A DNA stretch of 33,410 nucleotides from Bacteroidales bacterium UBA5515 (GTDB taxonomy: Bacteria > Bacteroidota > Bacteroidia > Bacteroidales > P3), in the NCBI GenBank assembly GCA_002423895.1, contig DIOL01000013.1:20077-53486 (forward strand), written 5' to 3'. Shown one piece after another: positions 33,400 to 33,410 of the stretch; position 1 is the stretch's first letter; every line of letters starts with the position of its first letter. The notes below the pieces were generated by a model. The model was given only the letters and a program-made list of their open reading frames with translations. It had not been told where the DNA came from and made no database searches. The position numbers and the translations under genes were made by a program.

Positions 33400-33410
33400 G
33401 GTATGAAAGA

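Overview
The window looks like the chromosome of an AT-rich member of the Bacteroidota, most likely Bacteroidales. The evidence is the repeated TAnnTTTG promoter element, the near absence of Shine-Dalgarno sequences, many secreted proteins with signal peptides ending in QA-Q, lipoproteins with an acidic stretch after the cysteine, a TonB-dependent receptor with a carboxypeptidase-regulatory-like N-terminus, and the ftsX-DUF3098-uppP-truB gene order. The genus cannot be named from the sequence alone.

Layout. 1-197: the 3' half of tRNA-Gly(GCC), tRNA-Leu(TAA) and a terminator. 324-1457: a membrane acyltransferase. 1463-7671 (minus): a likely transcription unit read right to left, with two twin lipoproteins, ispE, pepD and a very large envelope protein (metallopeptidase-like domain, beta-propeller, beta-barrel). 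7672-8249: a gene-free stretch with palindromes. 8250-9398: a soluble histidine kinase whose PAS domain carries a cysteine cluster. 9482-12971 (minus): an outer membrane barrel protein, a small secreted protein and htpG. 13149-18820: rmuC, aspartate kinase (minus), and the envelope/translation cluster ftsX, DUF3098, uppP, truB. 18924-19028: an exact 21-bp tandem array. 19050-22084 (minus): an ArsR-type regulator, a TonB-dependent receptor and an ArsF-like thioredoxin-fold protein. 22214-26938: yidC and two tandem nhaD antiporters separated by a terminator. 26939-27642: a gene-free stretch with a long imperfect hairpin and a second 21-bp array. 27643-29986: a secreted YD-repeat-like protein, translationally coupled to a small secreted protein. 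30362-33236: cstA and a secreted M28 peptidase. 33259-33410: a promoter followed by nested palindromes, leading to a gene outside the window.

How the genes work together. Most of the window is housekeeping: isoprenoid precursor synthesis (ispE), peptide use (pepD, cstA, M28), protein folding and membrane insertion (htpG, yidC), division and wall lipid recycling (ftsX, uppP), tRNA modification (truB), and sodium/proton balance (nhaD x2). The accessory signals are concentrated in the ArsR/TonB/ArsF operon, the histidine kinase, and the repeat-rich block between nhaD and cstA.

The observations most worth following are: (i) two intergenic arrays with the same 21-bp period and related unit sequence; (ii) a 29-bp hairpin whose two mismatches become G-U pairs only in the minus-strand RNA; (iii) the ArsR cassette with a palindrome placed over the regulator's own -33 box; (iv) the cysteine-cluster PAS kinase; and (v) the peptidase-propeller-barrel protein. 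All functional statements are inferred from sequence; no searches were run.
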